This document shows, one piece after another, positions 13,006 to 25,846 of a stretch of 64,000 bases of DNA. A model generated the notes under the pieces. It saw only the letters and a list, made by a program, of their open reading frames with translations. It did not search any database and was not told the origin of the DNA. Origin of the DNA: Osedax frankpressi (Eukaryota > Annelida > Polychaeta > Sabellida > Siboglinidae). The position numbers and the translations under genes are program-made. The stretch spans positions 62,001-126,000 of the forward strand of contig CAXIVS010000254.1 in NCBI GenBank assembly GCA_964035775.1, given 5' to 3'. The first letter of the stretch is position 1. The number at the start of each line of letters is the position of its first letter.

Positions 13006-14081
13006 AGTTATTTAAGTTATAGTTATTTAAGTTATAGTTATTTAAGTTATAGTTATTTAAGTTATAGTTATTTAAGTTATAGTTATTTAAGTTATAGTTA
13101 TTTAAGTTATAGTTATTTAAGTTATAGTTATTTAAGTTATAGTTATTTAAGTTATAGTTATTTAAGTTATAGTTATTTAAGTTATAGTTATTTAAGTTAT
13201 AGTTATTTAAGTTATAGTTATTTAAGTTATAGTTATTTAAGTTATAGTTATTTAATTAATAGTTATTTAAGTTATAGTTATTTAAGTTATAGTTATTTAA
13301 GTTATAGTTATTTAAGTTATAGTTATTTAAGTTATAGTTATTTAAGTTATAGTTATTTAATTTATAGTTATTTAATTTATAGTTATTTAAGTTATAGTTA
13401 TTTAAGTTATAGTTATTTAAGTTATAGTTATTTAATTAATAGTAATTTAAGTTATAGTAATTTAAGTTTAGTTATTTAATTTATAGTTATTTAAGTTATA
13501 GTTAATTAAGTTATCGTTAGTTAAGTTATAGTTATTTAAGTTATAGTTATTAAATTATAGTTATTTAAGTTATAGTTATTTAATTTATAGTTTTTTCATT
13601 TATGGTTATTTAAGTTATAGTTATTTAAGTTATAGTTATTTAAGTTATAGTTATTTAAGTTATAGTTATTTAAGTTATAGTTATTTAAGTTATAGTTATT
13701 TAATTTATAGTTTTTTCATTTATGGTTATTATATTATAGTTATATAAATTATAGTTATTTAAGTTATAGTTATTTAAGTTATAATTATTTAAGTTATAGC
13801 TATTTAAGTTATAGTTATTTAAGTTATAGTTATTTAAGTTATAGTTATTTAAGTTATAGTTATTTAATTAATAGTTATTTAAGTTATAGTTATTTAAGTT
13901 ATAGTTATTTAATTTATAGTTATTTAATTTATAATTATTTAAGTTATAGTTATTTAAGTTATAGTTATTTAAGTTATAGTTATTTAAGTTATAGTTATTT
14001 AAGTTATAGTTATTTAATTAATAGTAATTTAAGTTTAGTTATTTAATTTATAGTTATTTAAGTTATAGTTATTTAAGTTAT

Positions 14082-14416
14082 AGTTATTATATAATATTTA
14101 TTTAAGTTATAGTTATTTAAGATATATTTATTTAATTTATAGTTATTATATTATAATTATTTAAGTTTTAGTTATTTAAGTTATATTTATTATATTATAG
14201 CTATTTAAGTGATATTTATTTAAGTTATAGTTATTTAATTAATAGTTATTTAATTTATAGTTATTTAAGTTATAGTTATTTAAGTTATAGTTATTAAATT
14301 ATATTTATTTAAGTTATAGTTATTTAATTTATAGTTATTTAATTTATAGTTATTTAATTTATAGTTATTTAATTTATAGTTATTTAATTTATAGTTATTA
14401 TAGTTATTTAAATTAT
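14082..14416 (+). repeat. B module copy 5 (n=5)
   Basis: A 335-bp B module that shares the private GTTATATTTATTATAT change (near 14180) with the copy at 8985-9319, 5097 bp upstream. It is part of the second copy of the ~5.2-kb tandem duplication. Confidence 0.92.
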
Positions 14417-16925
14417 AGTTATTTAAGTTATAGTTATTTAAGTTATAGTTATTTAAGTTATAGTTATTTAAGTTATAGTTATTTAAGTTATAGTTATTTA
14501 AGTTATAGTTATTTAAGTTATAGTTATTTAAGTTATAGTTATTTAAGTTATAGTTATTTAAGTTATAGTTATTTAAGTTATAGTTATTTAAGTTATAGTT
14601 ATTTAAGTTATAGTTATTTAAGTTATAGTTATTTAAGTTATAGTTATTTAAGTTATAGTTATTTAAGTTATAGTTATTTAATTAATAGTTATTTAAGTTA
14701 TAGTTATTTAAGTTATAGTTATTTAAGTTATAGTTATTTAAGTTATAGTTATTTAAGTTATAGTTATTTAAGTTATAGTTATTTAAGTTATAGTTATTTA
14801 ATTTATAGTTATTTAATTTATAGTTATTTAAGTTATAGTTATTTAAGTTATAGTTATTTAAGTTATAGTTATTTAATTAATAGTAATTTAAGTTATAGTA
14901 ATTTAAGTTTAGTTATTTAATTTATAGTTATTTAAGTTATAGTTAATTAAGTTATCGTTAGTTAAGTTATAGTTATTTAAGTTATAGTTATTAAATTATA
15001 GTTATTTAAGTTATAGTTATTTAATTTATAGTTTTTTCATTTATGGTTATTTAAGTTATAGTTATTTAAGTTATAGTTATTTAATTAATAGTTATTTAAG
15101 TTATAGTTATTTAAGTTATAGTTATTTAAGTTATAGTTATTTAAGTTATAGTTATTTAAGTTATAGTTATTTAATTTATAGTTATTTAAGTTATAGTTAT
15201 TTAAGTTATAGTTATTTAAGTTATAGTTATTTAAGTTATAGTTATTTAAGATATAGTTATTTAAGTTATAGTTATTTAAGTTATAGTTATTTAATTAATA
15301 GTTATTTAAGTTATAGTTATTTAAGTTATAGTTATTTAAGTTATAGTTATTTAAGTTATAGTTATTTAAGTTATAGTTATTTAATTTATAGTTATTTAAT
15401 TTATAGTTATTTAAGTTATAGTTATTTAAGTTATAGTTATTTAAGTTATAGTTATTTAATTAATAGTAATTTAAGTTATAGTAATTTAAGTTATAGTAAT
15501 TTAAGTTTAGTTATTTAATTTATAGTTATTTAAGTTATAGTTAATTAAGTTATCGTTAGTTAAGTTATAGTTATTTAAGTTATAGTTATTAAATTATAGT
15601 TATTTAAGTTATAGTTATTTAATTTATAGTTTTTTCATTTATGGTTATTATATTATAGTTATATAAATTATAGTTATTTAAGTTATAGTTATTTAAGTTA
15701 TAATTATTTAAGTTATAGTTATTTAAGTTATAGTTATTTAAGTTATAGTTATTTAAGTTATAGTTATTTAAGTTATAGTTATTTAAGTTATAGTTATTTA
15801 AGTTATAGTTATTTAAATTATAGTTATTTAAGTTATAGTTATTTAATTTATAGTTATTTAAGTTATAGTTATTTAAGTTATAGTTATTTAAGTTATAGTT
15901 ATTTAAGTTATAGTTATTTAAGTTATAGTTATTTAAGTTATAGTTATTTAAGTAATAGTTATTTAATTAATAGTTATTTAAGTTATAGTTATTTAAGTTA
16001 TAGTTATTTAAGTTATAGTTATTTAAGTTATAGTTATTTAAGTTATAGTTATTTAATTTATAGTTATTTAATTTATAGTTATTTAAGTTATAGTTATTTA
16101 AGTTATAGTTATTTAAGTTATAGTTATTTAAGTTATAGTTATTTAATTAATAGTAATTTAAGTTATAGTAATTTAAGTTTAGTTATTTAATTTATAGTTA
16201 TTTAAGTTATAGTTAATTAAGTTATCGTTAGTTAAGTTATAGTTATTTAAGTTATAGTTATTAAATTATAGTTATTTAAGTTATAGTTATTTAATTTATA
16301 GTTTTTTCATTTATGGTTATTATATTATAGTTATATAAATTATAGATATTTAAGTTATAGTTATTTAAGTTATATTTATTTAAGTTATAGTTATTTAAGT
16401 TATAGTTATTTAATTTATAGTTATTTAAGTTATAGTTATTTAAGTTATAGATATTTAATTTATAGTTATTTAATTTATAGTTATTTAAGTTATAGTTATT
16501 TAAGTTATAGTTATTTAAGTTATAGTTATTTAAGTTATAGTTATTTAATTAATAGTAATTTAAGTTATAGTAATTTAAGTTTAGTTATTTAATTTATAGT
16601 TATTTAAGTTATAGTTAATTAAGTTATCGTTAGTTAAGTTATAGTTATTTAAGTTATAGTTATTAAATTATAGTTATTTACGTTATAGTTATTTAATTTA
16701 TAGTTTTTTCATTTATGGTTATTTAAGTTATAGTTATTTAAGTTATAGTTATTTAAGTTATAGTTATTTAAGTTATAGTTATTTAAGTTATAGTTATTTA
16801 ATTTATAGTTATTTAATTTATAGTTATTTAAGTTATAGTTATTTAAGTTATAGTTATTTAATTAATAGTAATTTAAGTTATAGTAATTTAAGTTTAGTTA
16901 TTTAATTTATAGTTATTTAAGTTAT

Positions 16926-17468
16926 AGTTATTATATAATATTTATTTAAGTTATAGTTATTTAAGATATATTTATTTAATTTATAGTTATTATATTATAA
17001 TTATTTAAGTTTTAGTTATTTAAGTTATAGTTATTATATTATAGCTATTTAAGTGATATTTATTTAATTTATAGTTATTATATTATAATTATTTAAGTTT
17101 TAGTTATTTAAGTTATAGTTATTATATTATAGCTATTTAAGTGATATTTATTTAAGTTATAGTTATTTAATTAATAGTTATTTAATTTATAGTTATTTAA
17201 GTTATAGTTATTTAAGTTATAGTTATTAAATTATATTTATTTAAGTTATAGTTATTTAATTTATAGTTATTTAATTTATAGTTATTTAATTTATAGTTAT
17301 TTAATTTATAGTTATTTAATTTATAGTTATTTAATTTATAGTTATTTAATTTATAGTTATTTAATTTATAGTTATTTAATTTATAGTTATTTAATTTATA
17401 GTTATTTAATTTATAGTTATTTAATTTATAGTTATTTAATTTATAGTTATTATAGTTATTTAAATTAT
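16926..17468 (+). repeat. B module copy 6, doubled core (n=13)
   Basis: A 543-bp B module with the 88-bp core doubled and thirteen AGTTATTTAATTTAT monomers, the longest such run in the window. It is the counterpart of 11634-12131 (ten monomers) in the second copy of the ~5.2-kb duplication, so the run differs by three monomers between the two. Confidence 0.92.
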
Positions 17469-18290
17469 AGTTATTTAAGTTATAGTTATTTAAGTTATAG
17501 TTATTTAAGTTATAGTTATTTAAGTTATAGTTATTTAAGTTATAGTTATTTAAGTTATAGTTATTTAAGTTATAGTTATTTAAGTTATAGTTATTTAAGT
17601 TATAGTTATTTAAGTTATAGTTATTTAAGTTATAGTTATTTAAGTTATAGTTATTTAAGTTATAGTTATTTAAGTTATAGTTATTTAAGTTATAGTTATT
17701 TAATTAATAGTTATTTAAGTTATAGTTATTTAATTTATAGTTATTTAAGTTATAGTTATTTAAGTTATAGTTATTTAAGTTATAGTTATTTAAGTTATAG
17801 TTATTTAATTAATAGTAATTTAAGTTATAGTAATTTAAGTTTAGTTATTTAATTTATAGTTATTTAAGTTATAGTTAATTAAGTTATCGTTAGTTAAGTT
17901 ATAGTTATTTAAGTTATAGTTATTAAATTATAGTTATTTAAGTTATAGTTATTTAATTTATAGTTTTTTCATTTATGGTTATTTAAGTTATAGTTATTTA
18001 AGTTATAGTTATTTAAGTTATAGTTATTTAATTAATAGTTATTTAAGTTATAGTTATTTAAGTTATAGTTATTTAAGTTATAGTTATTTAAGTTATAGTT
18101 ATTTAAGTTATAGTTATTTAATTTATAGTTATTTAAGTTATAGTTATTTAAGTTATAGTTATTTAATTTATAGTTTTTTCATTTATGGTTATTATATTAT
18201 AGTTATATAAATTATAGATATTTAAGTTATAGTTATTTAAGTTATATTTATTTAAGTTATAGTTATTTAAGTTATAGTTATTTAATTTAT

Positions 18291-18314
18291 AGTTATTTAA
18301 GTTATTTAATTTAT
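18291..18314 (+). repeat. Monomer lacking one hexamer
   Basis: AGTTATTTAAGTTAT is followed by the 9-bp TTAATTTAT, a monomer without its first AGTTAT. The same 6-bp loss is present 2147 bp downstream at 20438, carried by block duplication. Confidence 0.85.
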
Positions 18315-19297
18315 AGTTATTTAAGTTATAGTTATTTAAGTTATAGTTATTTAAGTTATAGTTATTTAATTAATAGTAATTTAAGTTATAGTAATTTAAG
18401 TTTAGTTATTTAATTTATAGTTATTTAAGTTATAGTTAATTAAGTTATAGTTATTTAAGTTATAGTTATTTAAGTTATAGTTATTTAATTAATAGTAATT
18501 TAAGTTATAGTAATTTAAGTTTAGTTATTTAATTTATAGTTATTTAAGTTATAGTTAATTAAGTTATCGTTAGTTAAGTTATAGTTATTTAAGTTATAGT
18601 TATTAAATTATAGTTATTTAAGTTATAGTTATTTAATTTATAGTTTTTTCATTTATGGTTATTATATTATAGTTATATAAATTATAGATATTTAAGTTAT
18701 AGTTATTTAAGTTATATTTATTTAAGTTATAGTTATTTAAGTTATAGTTATTTAATTTATAGTTATTTAAGTTATAGTTATTTAAGTTATAGATATTTAA
18801 TTTATAGTTATTTAATTTATAGTTATTTAAGTTATAGTTATTTATGTTATAGTTATTTAAGTTATAGTTATTTAAGTTATAGTTATTTAATTAATAGTAA
18901 TTTAAGTTATAGTAATTTAAGTTTAGTTATTTAATTTATAGTTATTTAAGTTATAGTTAATTAAGTTATCGTTAGTTAAGTTATAGTTATTTAAGTTATA
19001 GTTATTAAATTATAGTTATTTAAGTTATAGTTATTTAATTTATAGTTTTTTCATTTATGGTTATTTAAGTTATAGTTATTTAAGTTATAGTTATTTAAGT
19101 TATAGTTATTTAAGTTATAGTTATTTAAGTTATAGTTATTTAATTTATAGTTATTTAATTTATAGTTATTTAAGTTATAGTTATTTAAGTTATAGTTATT
19201 TAAGTTATAGTTATTTAAGTTATAGTTATTTAATTAATAGTAATTTAAGTTATAGTAATTTAAGTTTAGTTATTTAATTTATAGTTATTTAAGTTAT

Positions 19298-19795
19298 AGT
19301 TATTATATAATATTTATTTAAGTTATAGTTATTTAAGATATATTTATTTAATTTATAGTTATTATATTATAATTATTTAAGTTTTAGTTATTTAAGTTAT
19401 AGTTATTATATTATAGCTATTTAAGTGATATTTATTTAATTTATAGTTATTATATTATAATTATTTAAGTTTTAGTTATTTAAGTTATAGTTATTATATT
19501 ATAGCTATTTAAGTGATATTTATTTAAGTTATAGTTATTTAATTAATAGTTATTTAATTTATAGTTATTTAAGTTATAGTTATTTAAGTTATAGTTATTA
19601 AATTATATTTATTTAAGTTATAGTTATTTAATTTATAGTTATTTAATTTATAGTTATTTAATTTATAGTTATTTAATTTATAGTTATTTAATTTATAGTT
19701 ATTTAATTTATAGTTATTTAATTTATAGTTATTTAATTTATAGTTATTTAATTTATAGTTATTTAATTTATAGTTATTATAGTTATTTAAATTAT
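19298..19795 (+). repeat. B module copy 7, doubled core (n=10)
   Basis: A 498-bp doubled-core B module with ten run monomers. It lies exactly 2147 bp before the copy at 21445, with which it forms a tandem-duplicated pair. Confidence 0.92.
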
Positions 19796-19930
19796 AGTTA
19801 TTTAAGTTATAGTTATTTAAGTTATAGTTATTTAATTAATAGTTATTTAAGTTATAGTTATTTAATTTATAGTTATTTAATTTATAGTTATTTAAGTTAT
19901 AGTTATTTAAGTTATAGTTATTTAAGTTAT

Positions 19931-21942
19931 AGTTATTTAATTAATAGTAATTTAAGTTATAGTAATTTAAGTTTAGTTATTTAATTTATAGTTATTTAAG
20001 TTATAGTTAATTAAGTTATCGTTAGTTAAGTTATAGTTATTTAAGTTATAGTTATTAAATTATAGTTATTTAAGTTATAGTTATTTAATTTATAGTTTTT
20101 TCATTTATGGTTATTTAAGTTATAGTTATTTAAGTTATAGTTATTTAAGTTATAGTTATTTAATTAATAGTTATTTAAGTTATAGTTATTTAAGTTATAG
20201 TTATTTAAGTTATAGTTATTTAAGTTATAGTTATTTAAGTTATAGTTATTTAAGTTATAGTTATTTAATTTATAGTTATTTAAGTTATAGTTATTTAAGT
20301 TATAGTTATTTAATTTATAGTTTTTTCATTTATGGTTATTATATTATAGTTATATAAATTATAGATATTTAAGTTATAGTTATTTAAGTTATATTTATTT
20401 AAGTTATAGTTATTTAAGTTATAGTTATTTAATTTATAGTTATTTAAGTTATTTAATTTATAGTTATTTAAGTTATAGTTATTTAAGTTATAGTTATTTA
20501 AGTTATAGTTATTTAATTAATAGTAATTTAAGTTATAGTAATTTAAGTTTAGTTATTTAATTTATAGTTATTTAAGTTATAGTTAATTAAGTTATAGTTA
20601 TTTAAGTTATAGTTATTTAAGTTATAGTTATTTAATTAATAGTAATTTAAGTTATAGTAATTTAAGTTTAGTTATTTAATTTATAATTATTTAAGTTATA
20701 GTTAATTAAGTTATCGTTAGTTAAGTTATAGTTATTTAAGTTATAGTTATTAAATTATAGTTATTTAAGTTATAGTTATTTAATTTATAGTTTTTTCATT
20801 TATGGTTATTATATTATAGTTATATAAATTATAGATATTTAAGTTATAGTTATTTAAGTTATATTTATTTAAGTTATAGTTATTTAAGTTATAGTTATTT
20901 AATTTATAGTTATTTAAGTTATAGTTATTTAAGTTATAGATATTTAATTTATAGTTATTTAATTTATAGTTATTTAAGTTATAGTTATTTATGTTATAGT
21001 TATTTAAGTTATAGTTATTTAAGTTATAGTTATTTAATTAATAGTAATTTAAGTTATAGTAATTTAAGTTTAGTTATTTAATTTATAGTTATTTAAGTTA
21101 TAGTTAATTAAGTTATCGTTAGTTAAGTTATAGTTATTTAAGTTATAGTTATTAAATTATAATTATTTAAGTTATAGTTATTTAATTTATAGTTTTTTCA
21201 TTTATGGTTATTTAAGTTATAGTTATTTAAGTTATAGTTATTTAAGTTATAGTTATTTAAGTTATAGTTATTTAAGTTATAGTTATTTAATTTATAGTTA
21301 TTTAATTTATAGTTATTTAAGTTATAGTTATTTAAGTTATAGTTATTTAAGTTATAGTTATTTAAGTTATAGTTATTTAATTAATAGTAATTTAAGTTAT
21401 AGTAATTTAAGTTTAGTTATTTAATTTATAGTTATTTAAGTTATAGTTATTATATAATATTTATTTAAGTTATAGTTATTTAAGATATATTTATTTAATT
21501 TATAGTTATTATATTATAATTATTTAAGTTTTAGTTATTTAAGTTATAGTTATTATATTATAGCTATTTAAGTGATATTTATTTAATTTATAGTTATTAT
21601 ATTATAATTATTTAAGTTTTAGTTATTTAAGTTATAGTTATTATATTATAGCTATTTAAGTGATATTTATTTAAGTTATAGTTATTTAATTAATAGTTAT
21701 TTAATTTATAGTTATTTAAGTTATAGTTATTTAAGTTATAGTTATTAAATTATATTTATTTAAGTTATAGTTATTTAATTTATAGTTATTTAATTTATAG
21801 TTATTTAATTTATAGTTATTTAATTTATAGTTATTTAATTTATAGTTATTTAATTTATAGTTATTTAATTTATAGTTATTTAATTTATAGTTATTTAATT
21901 TATAGTTATTTAATTTATAGTTATTATAGTTATTTAAATTAT
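19931..21942 (+). repeat. Tandem block duplication 2147 bp, copy 2
   Basis: The second copy of 17799-19930, directly abutting it. After the B module at 21942 the copies part: copy 1 has a short plain run, copy 2 a long one. Confidence 0.88.
21445..21942 (+). repeat. B module copy 8, doubled core (n=10)
   Basis: A 498-bp doubled-core B module, the same length as 19298-19795. It is the last doubled-core B: all four doubled copies lie between 11.6 and 22.0 kb. Confidence 0.92.
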
Positions 21943-23362
21943 AGTTATTTAAGTTATAGTTATTTAAGTTATAGTTATTTAAGTTATAGTTATTTAAGTT
22001 ATAGTTATTTAAGTTATAGTTATTTAAGTTATAGTTATTTAAGTTATAGTTATTTAAGTTATAGTTATTTAAGTTATAGTTATTTAAGTTATAGTTATTT
22101 AAGTTATAGTTATTTAAGTTATAGTTATTTAAGTTATAGTTATTTAATTAATAGTTATTTAAGTTATAGTTATTTAAGTTATAGTTATTTAAGTTATAGT
22201 TATTTAAGTTATAGTTATTTAAGTTATAGTTATTTAAGTTATAGTTATTTAATTTATAGTTATTTAATTTATAGTTATTTAAGTTATAGTTATTTAAGTT
22301 ATAGTTATTTAAGTTATAGTTATTTAATTAATAGTAATTTAAGTTATAGTAATTTAAGTTTAGTTATTTAATTTATAGTTATTTAAGTTATAGTTAATTA
22401 AGTTATCGTTAGTTAAGTTATAGTTATTTAAGTTATAGTTATTAAATTATAGTTATTTAAGTTATAGTTATTTAATTTATAGTTTTTTCATTTATGGTTA
22501 TTTAAGTTATAGTTATTTAAGTTATAGTTATTTAAGTTATAGTTATTTAATTAATAGTTATTTAAGTTATAGTTATTTAAGTTATAGTTATTTAAGTTAT
22601 AGTTATTTAAGTTATAGTTATTTAAGTTATAGTTATTTAATTTATAGTTATTTAATTTATAGTTTTTTCATTTATGGTTATTATATTATAGTTATATAAA
22701 TTATAGTTATTTAAGTTATAGTTATTTAAGTTATAATTATTTAAGTTATAGTTATTTAAGTTATAGTTATTTAAGTTATAGTTATTTAAGTTATAGTTAT
22801 TTAAGTTATAGTTATTTAAGTTATAGTTATTTAATTAATAGTTATTTAAGTTATAGTTATTTAAGTTATAGTTATTTAAGTTATAGTTATTTAAGTTATA
22901 GTTATTTAAGTTATAGTTATTTAATTAATAGTTATTTAAGTTATAGTTATTTAAGTTATAGTTATTTAAGTTATATTTATTTAAGTTATAGTTATTTAAG
23001 TTATAGTTATTTAAGTTATAGTTAATAAATTATAGTTATTTAAGTTAAAGTTATTTAATTTATAGTTTTTTCATTTATGGTTATTTAAGTTATAGTTATT
23101 TAAGTTATAGTTATTTAAGTTATATTTATTTAAGTTATAGTTATTTAAGTTATAGTTATTTAAGTTATAGTTATTTAAGTTATAGTTATTTAATTTATAG
23201 TTATTTAATTTATAGTTATTTAAGTTATAGTTATTTAAGTTATAGTTATTTAAGTTATAGTTATTTAAGTTATAGTTATTTAATTAATAGTAATTTAAGT
23301 TATAGTAATTTAAGTTTAGTTATTTAATTTATAGTTATTTAAGTTATAGTTATTTAAGTTAT

Positions 23363-23539
23363 AGTTATTATATAATATTTATTTAAGTTATAGTTATTTA
23401 AGATATATTTATTTAATTTATAGTTATTATATTATAATTATTTAAGTTTTAGTTATTTAAGTTATAGTTATTATATTATAGCTATTTAAGTGATATTTAT
23501 TTAAGTTATAGTTATTTAATTAATAGTTATTTAATTTAT
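23363..23539 (+). repeat. B module copy 9, left part only
   Basis: The left part of a B module, from AGTTATTATATAAT through AGCTATTTAAGTGAT to one AGTTATTTAATTTAT. The right part (AGTTATTAAATTAT, the TTTAT run, the 9-bp monomer and the AAATTAT monomer) is missing. Plain monomers follow directly, leading into the Ser-Tyr-Leu open frame at 23621. This is the only B copy with no right part. Confidence 0.85.
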
Positions 23540-25481
23540 AGTTATTTAAGTTATAGTTATTTAAGTTATAGTTATTTAAGTTATAGTTATTTAAGTTATA
23601 GTTATTTAAGTTATAGTTATTTGAGTTATAGTTATTTAAGTTATAGTTATTTAAGTTATAGTTATTTAAGTTATAGTTATTTAAGTTATAGTTATTTAAG
23701 TTATAGTTATTTAAGTTATAGTTATTTAAGTTATAGTTATTTAAGTTATAGTTATTTAAGTTATAGTTATTTAATTAATAGTTATTTAAGTTATAGTTAT
23801 TTAAGTTATAGTTATTTAAGTTATAGTTATTTAAGTTATAGTTATTTAAGTTATAGTTATTTAAGTTATAGTTATTTAATTTATAGTTATTTAATTTATA
23901 GTTATTTAAGTTATAGTTATTTAAGTTATAGTTATTTAAGTTATAGTTATTTAATTAATAGTAATTTAAGTTATAGTAATTTAAGTTTAGTTATTTAATT
24001 TATAGTTATTTAAGTTATAGTTAATTAAGTTATCGTTAGTTAAGTTATAGTTATTTAAGTTATAGTTATTAAATTATAGTTATTTAAGTTATAGTTATTT
24101 AATTTATAGTTTTTTCATTTATGGTTATTTAAGTTATAGTTATTTAAGTTATAGTTATTTAAGTTATAGTTATTTAATTAATAGTTATTTAAGTTATAGT
24201 TATTTAAGTTATAGTTATTTAAGTTATAGTTATTTAAGTTATAGTTATTTAAGTTATAGTTATTTAATTTATAGTTATTTAAGTTATAGTTATTTAAGTT
24301 ATAGTTATTTAAGTTATAGTTATTTAAGTTATAGTTATTTAAGTTATAGTTATTTAAGTTATAGTTATTTAAGTTATAGTTATTTAATTAATAGTTATTT
24401 AAGTTATAGTTATTTAAGTTATAGTTATTTAAGTTATGGTTATTTAAGTTATAGTTATTTAAGTTATAGTTATTTAATTTATAGTTATTTAATTTATAGT
24501 TATTTAAGTTATAGTTATTTAAGTTATAGTTATTTAAGTTATAGTTATTTAATTAATAGTAATTTAAGTTATAGTAATTTAAGTTTAGTTATTTAATTTA
24601 TAGTTATTTAAGTTATAGTTAATTAAGTTATCGTTAGTTAAGTTATAGTTATTTAAGTTATAGTTATTAAATTATAGTTATTTAAGTTATAGTTATTTAA
24701 TTTATAGTTTTTTCATTTATGGTTATTATATTATAGTTATATAAATTATAGTTATTTAAGTTATAGTTATTTAAGTTATAATTATTTAAGTTATAGTTAT
24801 TTAAGTTATAGTTATTTAAGTTATAGTTATTTAAGTTATAGTTATTTAAGTTATAGTTATTTAAGTTATAGTTATTTAAGTTATAGTTATTTAAATTATA
24901 GTTATTTAAGTTATAGTTATTTAATTTATAGTTATTTAAGTTATAGTTATTTAAGTTATAGTTATTTAAGTTATAGTTATTTAAGTTATAGTTATTTAAG
25001 TTATAGTTATTTAAGTTATAGTTATTTAAGTTATAGTTATTTAATTAATAGTAATTTAAGTTATAGTAATTTAAGTTTAGTTATTTAATTTATAGTTATT
25101 TAAGTTATAGTTAATTAAGTTATCGTTAGTTAAGTTATAGTTATTTAAGTTATAGTTATTAAATTATAGTTATTTAAGTTATAGTTATTTAATTTATAGT
25201 TTTTTCATTTATGGTTATTTAAGTTATAGTTATTTAAGTTATAGTTATTTAAGTTATAGTTATTTAAGTTATAGTTATTTAAGTTATAGTTATTTAAGTT
25301 ATAGTTATTTAATTTATAGTTATTTAATTTATAGTTATTTAAGTTATAATTATTTAAGTTATAGTTATTTAAGTTATAGTTATTTAAGTTATAGTTATTT
25401 AATTAATAGTAATTTAAGTTATAGTAATTTAAGTTTAGTTATTTAATTTATAGTTATTTAAGTTATAGTTATTTAAGTTAT

Positions 25482-25846
25482 AGTTATTATATAATATTTA
25501 TTTAAGTTATAGTTATTTAAGATATATTAATTTAATTTATAGTTATTATATTATAATTATTTAAGTTTTAGTTATTTAAGTTATAGTTATTATATTATAG
25601 CTATTTAAGTGATATTTATTTAAGTTATAGTTATTTAATTAATAGTTATTTAATTTATAGTTATTTAAGTTATAGTTATTTAAGTTATAGTTATTAAATT
25701 ATATTTATTTAAGTTATAGTTATTTAATTTATAGTTATTTAATTTATAGTTATTTAATTTATAGTTATTTAATTTATAGTTATTTAATTTATAGTTATTT
25801 AATTTATAGTTATTTAATTTATAGTTATTATAGTTATTTAAATTAT
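25482..25846 (+). repeat. B module copy 10 (n=7)
   Basis: A 365-bp single-core B module with seven AGTTATTTAATTTAT monomers. It has a private ATTAATTTAATTTAT variant just after the AAGATAT monomer, where the others have ATTTATTTAATTTAT. Confidence 0.9.

Larger units (their letters stand above)
13426..17757 (+). repeat. Tandem block duplication ~5.2 kb, copy 2
   Basis: The second copy of the block at 8269-12420. It has extra monomers in the 16.4-16.6 kb stretch and three more TTTAT monomers in its doubled B module. Confidence 0.8.
17799..19930 (+). repeat. Tandem block duplication 2147 bp, copy 1
   Basis: Matches 19931 onward at an offset of 2147 bp (2132 at the left end). Shared private features are a monomer lacking one hexamer (18291/20438), TTATGTTAT at 18844/20991, A-box CpGs at 18568/20715 and 18970/21117, an A-box that has lost its CpG near 18445/20585, and a doubled-core B module at 19298/21445. 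Confidence 0.88.

Noticed and set aside
23621-23998. A 125-codon open frame of Ser-Tyr-Ser-Tyr-Leu repeats
   Set aside because: It begins at a TTG created by one base change, has only satellite sequence before and inside it, and ends at a 14-bp frame-shifting monomer. It is not supported as a gene.
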